Assembly (NCBI GenBank): GCA_001655205.1
Contig: LPNZ01008239.1
Span: forward strand, 1-64,000
DNA from: Lenisia limosa
Taxonomy: Eukaryota > Breviatea
DNA length: 64,000 bases
Reading direction: 5' to 3'
Shown: positions 1 through 12,500 of the stretch, one piece after another
How positions within the stretch are numbered: position 1 is the stretch's first letter
Layout of the letters: each line of letters starts with the position of its first letter
Translations under genes and position numbers: made by a program
Notes under the pieces: generated by a model
What the model saw: the letters and a program-made list of their open reading frames with translations, nothing else
The model's database searches: none
What the model was told of the DNA's origin: nothing

Positions 1-1487
1 AGGCCAGTCGCTTCTGCAGCACCGTATCCCATCTCCCAGCGTACGTATGGGTGTAAATATAAACTCTAAGTGTGATGATGTATACGAAGCGAATCATTCT
101 GAACTCCTCCTCACCTGAGAATATCTGTTGACAATGGCTGCACCACGTCTTTGGACTAAACCCGGTAAAAGAAAGTATCCTCCCCTCCAAAAAACAACAC
201 CCCCCCCCCTCCAAGTCCAACTAACGCTAACCTGTGTTATCGGAGTGGCAACCTTCTTTTCGGCCTAAATGATCAGCATTCATTTAATGACGGGGTTTAT
301 ATTCTGTAGTACTCTGAAGGATTTTCAGAAATAAACAAAGGAATTTGGGTCAACCAGTGTATTAGTTTCTATAGTAGTCACCAACAGCACTAGACCACCA
401 AATGAGCAGAAAGTGAATACACCCAGACCTGAGCGGCCGGCAACTGGGTCTCAGAGGGACTCAATTTGTCGCGGTCAATGGCTTGTTCCAACCACGCAGT
501 GGCCTTCTGTGTCTATTGTATAAGGTCTAACTGTACAATGTAACTAAATCCTGCACAAACATCACGTTTATTAATTCCTAGGAGATCCTTAACAACACCT
601 CATAACTCCGTTTCTTCATAAGAGATCCTTAACAACACCTCATACGGTTGAACCAAATATCAAGTATTACGACCCAAAATCTTCATTCATTCACATATCC
701 CCCCAACAAAGAAAGCGCTCTGGATCAAGGCGATGGAAATGACAAGCATTAAGGCCATGCCGATTACGGTCGGAGCGTCGCTCCATTGCTGCGAAATAAA
801 ACAAAAAAACAGGAGGGGTTGACAATAACGAAACCACAAGAGCACAGCACAGTGCAGCACAGTGTAAAGCGGAATAAGTAATGCCGCCTCGGGAGGGGAG
901 GGGCAAGGGCAATATCACAGTAAAAAATCATCCCAGTAGTAATCTTTTGCCATAAAAAACAAACCATCCTCAGTAGTTTCATCCAAGTTAAACTTTTTGA
1001 TATTCATTGCTAGAGAAAGCGGCAGATAATGAGGGAATGTTCGGCGGTAGGTGAAGAGATTTACCCCTTACCAACCTTATCAACCGATATTACTGTCAGA
1101 AACACGACAAATAGTGAGAACGCGCTTCCAAGGCTTCCAGACTAGAGATAAGAACAAATTGAATCGGTTTTTTAACACTCAGCAACCTACCACAGCTTCT
1201 TGGGGGCCTTCCTTATTCTTATCAAAGACATATCCATTCTTAAGCCAAAGGGGAGGGTCCTTTCCATTGCCCTGTGAAAAAAATGGAGAAGACTTCGTCA
1301 TCGTGTCACCTCAGCAATCCATTTTACGCTTTTCTTTTATCTCGCTTCATTCTCTACAACATTAACCCATCATATATGTCATGGGTTCAAGCTGGATTTT
1401 ATTTTTCTTCGCCCTATCTGACTGGAACGGAACGCCTGGTTGATTTTTTTCCCCGCGACCGTGATCTGAATGGTCCCGTTCCCCCAT
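1..1487 (-). CDS. Unidentified membrane protein, 3' end beyond the window
   Basis: I do not recognise this gene. A plausible start is the ATG at 1487, opening a charged hydrophilic segment (MGERDHSDHGRGEKNQP...) that ends in KIQLEPMTY. Coding-like exons follow on the minus strand: DPPLWLKNGYVFDKNKEGPQ (about 1215-1295), a hydrophobic stretch SAFSLFVVFLT (about 1095-1140), KFNLDETTEDGLFFMAKDYYW (about 930-995), and a clear transmembrane helix in PTVIGMALMLVISIALIQSA (about 703-795). A soluble segment TQKATAWLEQAIDRDKLSP lies near 400-515, and a further short exon near 110-160. So a charged N-terminus is followed by at least two hydrophobic segments and a soluble tail that leaves the window. 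Some splice phases could not be reconciled, so exon borders are approximate. A 23-bp direct duplication at 582-604 and 622-644 is probably intronic. Confidence 0.45.
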
Positions 1488-2159
1488 TTTTGATCAGAAA
1501 AATAGTAATATAAAAATATATAAATATATATATCCAATAATAATACATCTCTGATACATCTATAGATCATCCACTATACCACTATATAGTATCTATATCT
1601 CACATATATCTATATACTATATAACCTGTCCTGCCCACCCCGCACTCTGAACTCTGTGGCTTGACCTTTAGAAATGTTAGAGCCTTGGTAGCGCCTTGCC
1701 CTTTTTGACGAGCTATCTGCCAGTAAGTCTAAGGGTTTCAATTTAAAGAACATATTCTACATTCTTCCGATAATAATTGGGATAACGAAATTAAATTGTT
1801 TCTGTGTATAGCCTCTGGCTCGTTTTGTTTTTGATTCATATTGCTTCCCTTATAAATTTAGTAATGGCTGGAGAATTCTCGGTTCAAGATGTCATATTCC
1901 TCAGTCTCTTACAAGCGTGGGGGGGGGGGGGNNNNNNNNNNNNNNNNNNNNNNNNNNNNNNNNNNNNNNNNNNNNNNNNNNNNNNNNNNNNNNNNNNNNN
2001 NNNNNNNNNNNNNNNNNNNNNNNNNNNNNNNNNNNNNNNNNNATCACGAACTAAATAATCTGAAACTCCAAACAACAAAATAACAAAAAAAACAAGCAAT
2101 AACAAAACACGAGCAACCAACGCTAAAACTAGACAAAAACCAGAGGACAAAAACACAAA

Positions 2160-5100
2160 AACAGAAACAAGCCCTTGAAGAGTCCCACTACCGCTCGATC
2201 ACCCTCTCGTACCTGTAAGGCGTTAAAAAAAATTAGGGGGGAAAATACGGCTTATTAACGGTCACAACCCAATCATAACGATAGAGCCGTCCCAAGCATA
2301 CGACCCCCGAGGGGATCAAAGCTGGTAATTTGACTTTGTTGAACACTGTTCAAGATACATTTTTCTGATTTGACCATGCCTCAGGCTCCACCACAATGAC
2401 CGTCTTACTCTTCCCATCGGTGTCGCTTCGGTAGACGTCCTTGAGTTATCTGGTCAGGCTCTATACCTTTGGTTGTCTTCTCCTAAGTCTGTTCTTCCAA
2501 CTATTTTCTCACGGCTTTGCTTTAAAGAGATTGTGTGCAGTTTTTTTTATTTTATACTTCCGACATTTTTGATGTTCAAGGACTGGATGCTCTGGTTATC
2601 GCCTCTATGTCTGCAAGGGTGTGTGGGGCATCTCTGCTGTGTATTGGTCTCAGAATCACTAACTTGTATTCACGCAGAACGTTTTTAGGTGGAGGGTATT
2701 TGTGTTGACCACAAACTATAACTTGATGTAGGGCCGGCACGTGAATTTATCTCAACCCGGCCTCTACAACCCCGAGCGATGCATCGACACTGCTTCTTCC
2801 TGTGGGGGGTTGCCTTGTATTATTGGATTGGGGGCTATTTTATGCCTTTTTTCACTTTGCAGATATGACGCCAGAAATGCCTATGAGCACGGTCTGTCCA
2901 AGTGAAATAAGCATGTGTTTGACCTGACGTTCTGTTTTGTTGATTGTTTTATGTTTGTTATATCCAAGGCGGGTTATATCATTATGTGAGGGAGGCGGTT
3001 ACATCATTATGTACAGACTAGTATCATATCCGTCGTTCAAACTTATTAGGTCGCACAACAATTCCTTTTGTATATTTATTTTCACAGATGGTTCCACCAA
3101 CAACAGTTGTTCCGGATACGCCTCACGCCACTCCAGTTACGCCAGCGCCAACCACTGCGCGTACTGTTGGAGGATTATGGCCGGGAGGAGCGTAACAAGT
3201 TGTTTTTGAGTTGTTTGATCATAAATTCACTTCATATCGCTCCACAGTTTTGATCGCGTACTCAAAAATAAACAAGTTTATATCAAATAACTGACGCATT
3301 AGGAGGTCAGTACTCTTCGAGCCACCCTTGGTCAGCTGACACCCTTCGACATTTCCGACGACAACATGTCTCTGACCACATTAACGTTTGTGCTCCTTTC
3401 TTGCCACGTGAGAGGAAACAACTGCATTCAACCCTGAGATTTTCACTCTTCACAATAATATATGATAATATACTATATACTATATCTATATGTACTATAT
3501 TACTAAAAAAAATCATCAACATTCTATAGAATGACGAAGCTGTTGATGACGTTGCTGTTGACCTAGGTATCAGTCCTCTTAAATTCCGCTCAATCTCAGC
3601 TGCCTTAAAAACAATAGTGAGAGGGGAGACCTCACATCTGATATAGTGTCTTCACCTGGGGGGGGGGGGGATCAGNNNNNNNNNNNNNNNNNNNNNNNNN
3701 NNNNNNNNNNNNNNNNNNNNNNNNNNNNNNNNNNNNNNTTCCCATTCTTTCACAATTCACAATTCAAGAACATAATCGAAGAGGAGAATCGAGTTGATAG
3801 GCCTTTTCTCAGGTAACTTGGGGTGTTCAGGCCTGTTAGCAATTGTCATTTGCAACTTCTTTGATACTGAGCAATGTCCAGATGGTACTTATGCAAAACT
3901 GTTGACGTTTCGCTCTTCCCTTCGTGGGAACTTGCTGAGGTGAATGGGAGCTTTTGTTGATCATGTGAAAACTGAAACAATTTGAACACTCGTGACTCTC
4001 ATTGCGTTTTATTTATTTTTCCGTTTTACACAGTAGTCGTTTTTCCGACTGAACCTCTGGGTGATATCGAAGGCCTTTTCTCTAGCTGTTGAAGACAAGG
4101 ATGATGATACTGTCTGCTTGGCTGGAAATGGGGGGCTATTTTAAGCAAATATTTTGTTCACTTGTCATCATCATCCATACGGTCTCACCCCCCCCCCCAG
4201 AAAGCCGATCTAGCAGATCAATTCATGGTGCTGGCACGTGCTATTCTCGTGTGGCCAGCAGGCATCATACCAGATCACCAGAGTGGGCCCTAATGGGCTC
4301 TTGCCATTTACTCTGTTCCCACTCATCATTTACTTACATGTATATCCTTAGCTTCTCTATCTTTAAGCTCATGTGTTGACTTTTTTTTTCTTTTTCTTCA
4401 ACTTTTGTTGTGTCTTAATTGGTCGCAGTCCCCTGCTCACAGCCACTACTCAAAGCAGCTTTGAATGAAATGGATGCATTTCTTGGTCCTTACCTGGACA
4501 GCCAAACAAACCTCCCAAAGTCCGTCGTGTTGCGTGTGTTCCAAGTGGGGAAATCTATCACGGTAAATACTATCATTATATTATATATTATATATCGAAA
4601 TATATACGATAGAATTTGATTATATTACACTAGTCTTTATTTATAACAATACTGAATAGTTCCTTCATTGCTCACCAATGTTCAACAAACCCCCCGCCCA
4701 GAATCTCAGTCGATGCTATTATGATGCTGAAGATGGAACATTTGTTGACGACAGTCAGCATATTGATGACGTCATAGCGGACTGTGCAGCAGCCCATGGC
4801 GTTGACCAAACAGTGCTGTCGGCAATGTATGCGGGGCTATTTGTATATTATAAAGTGTTTTTATTGTCATACCAGAAAAAGCTCTCCTATTTACGGTAAA
4901 CTTTCATTTTTTAATCACTAGATGCATGCAAACAGCCTGTGACATGTTTCTCAAAGAAGGTAACGCCAACTGCCTCAGTAACCTCATTGAAGCGGCCACT
5001 GCCATCGGTGAGACAAGGCCTTTCGTCATCCCCAGTTTCATTATTTTTATCCCGAAACAAATACTACTTCTTTTTGTGACAATTGCCTGTTTAAATACTT

Positions 5101-8100
5101 GACTCCGCAGGTGAAGGGTCCGGAAAACACCCCATGTGGGCTGAGGAAGTTATCAAAAACTCAACCCGCGACACCCTCACCATTCTTGAAGAACAAACTA
5201 TGATGGCTCTGACTGATTACCTTGATAAGCCTGTTGGAGGGGAAGAGGACTCACAAACCTAGCCAAAACCCTTGTTCTCACTCTCCGTCCTCGGGAGAAC
5301 CATCTTTTTTCTGATAATTTAGGATACCTTTTCTGGAGTTATTTCAGCCCATAAAATCCTCAGTCATTTCGGGGATGTTGAGTCCTCAGCTCGTCAAATG
5401 AAGAAATTATGCTTGAATGCAGGAACACATTTATTCGAAAGTATCAGACCCAACGTTGGAGGCGAGGGAATGATCAAGCTGTTTTTGAGTACACTGTTAA
5501 CCATCATCCAGCTTCCACCATTTGAAATGGAGGAGCTTCTTGAGCTGTCAGAGAGCCTGTCTACTTACCTCAGAGATGAAACTTTTCTTGTGGGAAGTAG
5601 TAGAAATACGGCAAAACCAATATCTTATACAAGCGTTGTTGTTTGCTTTTCCAAGAATCTCAGCTTTCTCTATGCGATGGTATCTTGTTTGTCTTACTTT
5701 GAAATTCGAGCTTTAATATCATGCTATAACTTTTTTTCATAGGTCGTGGCTTTCACTCATTGCCCTAGGCCTTGTGCCAACAGTTCAATACCACGCACTT
5801 CACCCAGGGTGCCAGCACGGTCGTGGGCGAGTTGGCCAGATTGACTGACTCTGTTGTGCGGGACTCCTTTGAGTTGGCGGCTGCTTTTAATGATTGACTT
5901 GATTACTTCAGAGTATTTCTCATTTCTACAGCTTTATCATCTTCTTAGTTCATAGCACTCTTTATATTCTCGCAACACTATTTTTATACACACCCATAAT
6001 CTGCAGACTTGCTCATGCATAACAGGACACGGGTTCGCAACCTGACACCTGAGGTTATGCGGGGCCTTGGTGAAATCGACCAGCTGTCCTCAGATTTCAA
6101 CATCGCTCTCACTAAGTGTGCACAAAACTGCTTTCATTCGACTCCACTCAGTTGTCAACAGGAAACACTTCTAACAACATAGGGCGCGACATTTGGAAAC
6201 CTCAAGTCTTCCACCCAGTTCGGAGGGTCCTCCTAGTTATCAAGGTTTGCTCAAGATCACCTTTCAGAAAGAAATGAGAATTTGGGATGCTTTGATGCTC
6301 TGTGTGACTCTTCTAGAAGCCTTGGATGACAAAACAAAACTCAGCAATATACCCGTTATCAACTTTGAACCCTACTTTCTGCCGCTTGTTAATAGGTATA
6401 GACAGGATAGGCTTTTTCTACACAGGCATTATCCCATTAACGTATTAGACTGTCTGGTACCTCTTTTTCATTTCTCTTTTCTACATCTTTTGTTTTGCCT
6501 CGCATATCTGTTTACCTTCAGATGGGTTAGTGACACTGAGAAAAAATGGATGAATTGGACGGACAACGCTCTAAGTGACGAAACTTGGGACCCCAACGCA
6601 CAACCGGGTAAGTATCATTACTCTTCTATCGTAAACTTGTTTTTTTTTACCTCTTCGCATCATTCTTTAGGCCCTGCACCATCTTGTCACACTGTTTTGA
6701 CAATGATCAACCAAGTGGGTGGATAGGGTTTAATTTTATCATACTGCTGAGGGTTTCTTTGATTCTTTAGATCTTGCCGCTTTTGTCGAACATCACAGCG
6801 CAAAGTGCTGCTCAGGGAGTTCTCTTTCCCATTGCCAATGCGTGAGATGGTTGTTCTTGACTACTTATAATCACTGATGATACGACAAAATGAAATTCAT
6901 ATTATTTCATATGATATGCCCTAATATCATGTGATGGTATTATTTGTGTTAAAAACAAGCATAGATATGGTAATTCTTTGCTTTTGACATTTTAGAGTGG
7001 ATCGCCTCCTTGTCCACTACTCAAACAAAATTACACTTGACTTGGGCAACAGGGTTGGTGTCGTATTGAAACCTGTGAAAATTTTCTTTCAACTCTACTC
7101 TGATACTGATTAACTATTTTAGTTGGCTATGTCATAGTGAATTCATTCTTCTTCTCATCCCATTCAGACGAGCATGCTACCTTCAAGAATGTATCAGAAA
7201 GTCGACCGTCCCAAGTCCACTCTTGGCATCTTCAAGGTTAGCTCTTACTCAAAATTCTTTCCCCACTGACAGCCCTGACAGCCTGTAGGACTCGAAGCCA
7301 CCACTACCAGCTTTGCCGCAATCTGCCATCGATCAGCTCGAAAAATTCACTACACAATCGGTGAGCCGTTGTATTCAATTCTTCTGCTACCCCCCCCCCC
7401 CNNNNNNNNNNNNNNNNNNNNNNNNNNNNNNNNNNNNNNNNNNNNNNNNNNNNNNNNNNNNNNNNNNNNNNNNNNNNNNNNNNNNNNNCGCCTATCCTCG
7501 CTCTGCTGGATGCTCCAGCAAATTCGAACAATCAAGGTTTGGAAGAGGCTAGCAGTTGCACAGAGGATATCGCGAAGTCCTGATATTGTACTATTACCTG
7601 GAACTCCTTTCCCAGCTAATTGGATATCCCCAAAATGAAACATTGTCCTCCTCTACTCAACCGAATCAGACCGTTATCGGTGCTTCTGAGCTTAGACACT
7701 CAGGCTTTTCGGGACTCTCTATCCGCTCTCTATCTCACTTTCCAGGAGCAGCTACTAGGATCGTGTGGATGGGCAGCAGATCTCGGAGAGTCGAATAGAA
7801 ACCTCTTTAAAACAGGTCGCTCAGCTATCACCCAGGTTCTGGGGATGTGTACATTTTACCCTACCTCCCAACCATCCCAGCCTCTCATCACGTGCAGGTT
7901 GTCAATGGGCTCTTTGAATTTCTTGCTCGGTTCATTGTCTTCTTCAAACACAGGTTAGGATACTCGAATTATGCCTTTCGTATGTATGATTCGAATTCCA
8001 TTTCAATTTATAGTACGATGTATTATATTATATCTATGATATTCTAATATATCATATGATAATACTGAGCTTTAGATTTGGATAACGATTCTAGTTCCAA

Positions 8101-9190
8101 GGTTACAATTCTCTGTTTTGTTTGTTTTAGCTTTCAAGATAAAGCCCATTTGATTGATTACGTGGAGGGTGGAATCTGCATTGTTAAAAAGGTCTCATCT
8201 GTCACTCTGGTGTATTATCCAAATCAATCATTTCTAAGGAGGGGGTACTATTCTTTCTTCTATAATTTGTCTTATCCCTCCCACAGAAAGTCACTGGTGG
8301 AGGAGATGTACGTCCCATCTATCAAGTACAACAACTGGGCCTCGCTGCAGTCAGGCTTCTATGCTGAGCTTTCTGAGATATGTAGCATAACAAATGTGGA
8401 ATGTGGTAGAAATACCTCTGAGACCTACGTAGAAATGTGGTAGGTCAGAGAACCTAATCAATGATAGGCCTTCTCTAGTATCACCTGACAACTCAGCGCC
8501 AAGTCGGTTCTCAGCGGGCTTGTCGAGGGTCTGGACTTTGTACTGTTCTCAGGAGGGAGGTACGTTGCAAAGCAGTTGACCTATCCTCCCATCACCCTTG
8601 TCACTTTACAGACGGCGTGTGTTCTATCCTGATGATTTCAACCAGCTGATCAATGAAGTTAATGTTTGTGGATACCTTTATTTCGTCTTCAGATACTATT
8701 TCATTGAGTTGACTATTCAGCAAATCCGAGGCTTCTTTGTCGATGAGCAGTCTGACGGCACCATCAATGGATTACATCCTTCAAGTACGTAAATGTCAAG
8801 GAATTCCATTGATATCTTATGTAGTTAATAATATTATCATAGATTTCTGAAATAAGAACGTTTTGACTGTTTTATACATAAATATCAAATGAGAATGTCT
8901 AAGTATTTCTAACTCGAAGTTGTGAACCAGTACCTCATGCCAATATCTTCAATGACTGCCGTTTTACGTGAGCCAAGTGCTGAGCTTATTCGTCGTTTTG
9001 ACACTGCGGTGAGTCTCAGTTATTGTTTTTTTTTATTTCTAACACAAAACAGCCTTACAAATCCTCTGTGTCTCAATTCACAAAATCTAATATCTACCGG
9101 GTGCTTCTCCACCGCGATGACCCTCGTGCGATTAAGTTCAAAAAGAAGGAGAAGAAGAACCATGATATGCTGGAGGCATCAAGAGACTAG
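2160..9190 (+). CDS. MUN-domain protein, UNC13/PATROL1 (DUF810) type
   Basis: MUN-domain proteins prime vesicles for SNARE-dependent fusion (animal Munc13) or deliver plasma-membrane cargo (plant PATROL1). The C-terminal half fits the DUF810/PATROL1 branch. Segments near 6352-6400 and 6520-6600 contain NFEPYFLPLVNR, then RWVSDTEKKWMNWTDNAL, the LxPLVxxWxxxTxxKxxxWxxxAL pattern of MUN domains. GLVEGLDFVLFSGG RRVFYPDDF (about 8517-8650) matches the family's LxxGLxxVLLDGGPSRxFxPxD block, and FFVDEQSDGTINGL follows. The last exon gives NIYRVLLHRDDPRAIKFKKK and a TAG at 9188-9190, which also fits the family end. Upstream coding-like exons (WFHQQQLFRIRLTPLQLRQR at 3090-3200, KADLADQFMVLARAILVWPA at 4201-4290, TACDMFLKEGNANCLSNLIE at 4930-5005) are more diverged. 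The 5' end is uncertain and lies near the gap at 1932-2042; two further gaps are internal. Roughly 20 short exons are expected. Confidence 0.8.
3440..3530. repeat. Intronic AT-rich TATA/ATAT stretch
   Basis: Degenerate ATATGATAATATACTATATACTATA sequence inside an intron of the MUN-domain gene, ending just before a 3' splice site. It is the first of many similar intronic stretches in the window. Confidence 0.6.
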
Positions 9191-9504
9191 TTTTTTGTCA
9201 AGTGGTTGCGTTTTTGTTTTGTTTTTTGTTGCTTTCTGTTATTTATTATTTATTAAAGGTATTTGGGTCACTGCAAAATGAACCTTTTGTGAAAACTCCT
9301 ATACGTTTGTTTGGGTGTCTAAATTAACTTGATCATTTCATTCTACAAATAGTACATCATTAAAAAAAATACAGGATAACCATGTAATCCGAGGAATGTA
9401 ATCACCCATTCATACGAGGATTCTCCACAAAATTGAACTTTGCTGACCTATATAGTCAAGGCATCAACAAGGACATCTTAGCACCAAAAATGTCTTTCAT
9501 TTCT
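9191..9504. other. Convergent intergenic region, MUN-domain gene / PrimPol
   Basis: About 314 bp separate the stop codons of two convergent genes. It must hold both 3' ends and poly(A) signals. AT-rich stretches such as TTATTATTTATTAAAG just past the + stop are candidates. I see no additional ORF. Confidence 0.5.
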
Positions 9505-12500
9505 CTAATATGAAGCCCTCAATAGTTCTTTATCAACCGCATCAACAAACCTTTGGCCATAACAATCTGGGTCGAAGCACTTTTGCCAGCACTGTCGTTT
9601 TGAGAGATCGGCCACCCAGTAAACGCCATTGGACCTAAATATCAGATGCCAGCTGAGGGAAAAGCTTCCTCTACAAACATCAAGAATTCCCTCCAACTTG
9701 TGATTCCGTCCGACATTCAAACAATATCTGCTTGCAGTGATATTGACCCACAGCAAGTCTCCTGCTCCATCTGGCACTTTAATTGACCTGAAAAATAAAT
9801 GACTCTCATACAGGAACCAGCAGCGTCACTCACACAGACACTCAGCGATTATAAAGAAAATGGATGAATTGCTGTCAAATGAGCATGTCCGTAATAGATA
9901 GAGCAGCAAGGGGGGGTGTCAAATGAGCATGTCCGTAATAGATAGAGTAGCAACGGGGGCTGTCAAATGAGCATGTCCGTAATAGATAGAGTAGCAAGGG
10001 GGGCTGTCAACAGTATATCTAAGAAAATAACTACTGTTATTCAATGAAGAAAATATTTGACCAGAGAGAAGCCTTGGTCAAGCTCACGAGACAACAGCGT
10101 TGGGGTCAATGATTTTGGCATGGTGCTGGACTGCCGCCTTGGCCTCTTCAACGGTAGCGTTTTGCGATGACGTCTACAAAGTTCAGGGGTTATAATGACA
10201 TCAATAAACCAAGCTAAAAACAACTCTAATTAACCAAGAACAATACCATTATTTAATCATACCTCCCCAGGTCGGAATTGCGAGTGTGGGGCTAGAGCTG
10301 GGGGTTTTCCCACAAGAGGAGTCTCGGGCTGAGTCCTAAATGAGGTTATTCTCACTAAGGGGGGTCGTCATATATGATATACATTAGTATTACTTATTTC
10401 ATGTACTATACTATATGCATATACTATATCATATACTACGCCATACTGGGTGTGTGGTATGTCAGGGCATAATTTCAAATGTACATGTATCTATAATATA
10501 TAATTTATATGTAGTAGCTATATGATATGTCCATACCCCATGGGGGTATGGCAAAAAGCCAAATGTATATGATATGATATTATATATGATATTTATAAAA
10601 CCGTATTTTTGCCTGGAAAAGAGAATTGAGCCCATCAATCTTTCGGAAAAATTGGCTTTAACATTGGAAGATGTTCAAAATCCATTGAAGATCCCTTGAC
10701 TATTGTTGATCATCAGATCCGTGAGATTAATAGCCTATTTAACTCACCTGTTCTAATGCATTTTTATACCATCATCAATCAGGAATTGTAAAAATGTATT
10801 TAGTAATATAATTTGTATTATATGAATGGGGGTATGTCATATTTACCTTGTATGTATTATATGACATAAAAACAGGGCTTCCCTACGGTCTGAAAAATAC
10901 CGTTAAAACATCGATATTTATCGAAAATTTATCGAGAAATTCAGTCTTTTTGGGACTGTAGGGAAGCCCTACATATAAATATTTCAATGGGGGCATGTCT
11001 AAGGCCAAAAATGTATACAATATACAATATGACGACGCCCCTAAGGTATGAGGATTGCTACGCAGTGTGNNNNNNNNNNNNNNNNNNNNNNNNNNNNNNN
11101 NNNNNNNNNNNNNNNNNNNNNNNNNNNNNNNNNNNNNNGTTTTTGGGGGGACTTGAAGCCGAACCGTCCGACTGGAATTCGGATGTCTGAATGAAGGTGC
11201 GCCGAAATCGATCTGTTTTGTCAGCAACAAGACAATAAGTAAATGCACAAAGTTGCATAACAACTTAATACTACCCCCACAACACCACCAGATCACACTC
11301 TCTGCAATTATAAGGATTCAAATCATATATCATATCATAGTATATCATATCATATTGTACAGTATCAAAATAGTATGCATATAGTATACTATATCATAGG
11401 TCCTTTATTGTGCCTTTGGTCCAATAATATAGATATTTTTTGGAATAGCTATTGAAGTGAACGCCTACTTTGGAGGGCTCTGTGGTAAAGGCACAAATCG
11501 AGGGGACTCCCATGACGACTGGTTTACTTTGCGAGTGACAATTCTGTACGTGATGTTAGAGAACAATATTATTGTATCATCTCAAAACATTCAAAACTAA
11601 GCTCAATTTGCCACAATGAAAAAGCAAACATAATAAACAAACGTTTTATCTGGAGTCTTGAAAGAAGCAGAGGATGGAAGGATTTTACATCGGGTAGCAT
11701 GGGCAAACTTCTTTGAAAGAGAAACGGGAACCCCCTAAAAAGTGAGCACTCATCACGACCAGAAAACGGGTACAACCCAGGAAGCCTACTCTAACAATCA
11801 GAGGATTCAGGCGGTTGGGGCAATACGACGCCATGCTCCAGGCCAGGTCAGCAAAATTCACTTCATCCGACTCCCCATCCGAAGTGGTGAACCTGAACTC
11901 TTAGATAAGAAAACACCTCCTAAGTGAATTGTTCATCAGTCCTCCAAATGTTTTGGCCCCTGTATACTTCGATATAGTAAATTGATATGACATAATGTGC
12001 ATAATTTCTTAACTTACGTGGCTTGAACTGGGCTGATGGGAAGCGGAAGTTCAGAAATAAAACGACTTGAGGGTCGCCCAGTTTGACCTAAAACAACTCT
12101 CTTGGTGCAATCCTGTGAAGGTAAGAGCAAGATGCTGCCATTATAGTAACAATAGATGAAGTCCCCAAACCAGCCAAATTGTAGCTGATTTGGTAAATAA
12201 TACACCAATTTTCCTTCCTTAATAATTTTCCAATTTTGTAATAACAAAGATAACACTCACCTGGTCAGAGAATGGCGTGACTGTTGGCGCTGCTTCCTGG
12301 AATTTTAGATGCTATGAGCTGAATAGTGAAATCCCCGTCATACGTCATCACCAATGTGGGTATCTTGGGGAGTGGTTTTCGCCTAAGGTGTAAAAATCAA
12401 TGTTGAAAAAGAGTGTGTGTTGACCCCCCCCCCCCTTCGGATGGTTTTGANNNNNNNNNNNNNNNCCAGCCCACCTTGTCAGGGTTGATGAGGGAGATAT

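Noticed and set aside
134-280. + strand ORF starting MAAPRLWTKPGKRKYP
   Set aside because: It runs through a C-homopolymer and has no continuation or family resemblance. The minus strand here carries the more coherent exons of the left-edge gene.
10100-10180. Apparent C-terminus (AKIIDPNAVVS then TGA) of a separate gene before PrimPol's zinc module
   Set aside because: A consensus GTGAGC donor precedes the TGA and joins in phase to the zinc-module exon, so this is an internal PrimPol exon.
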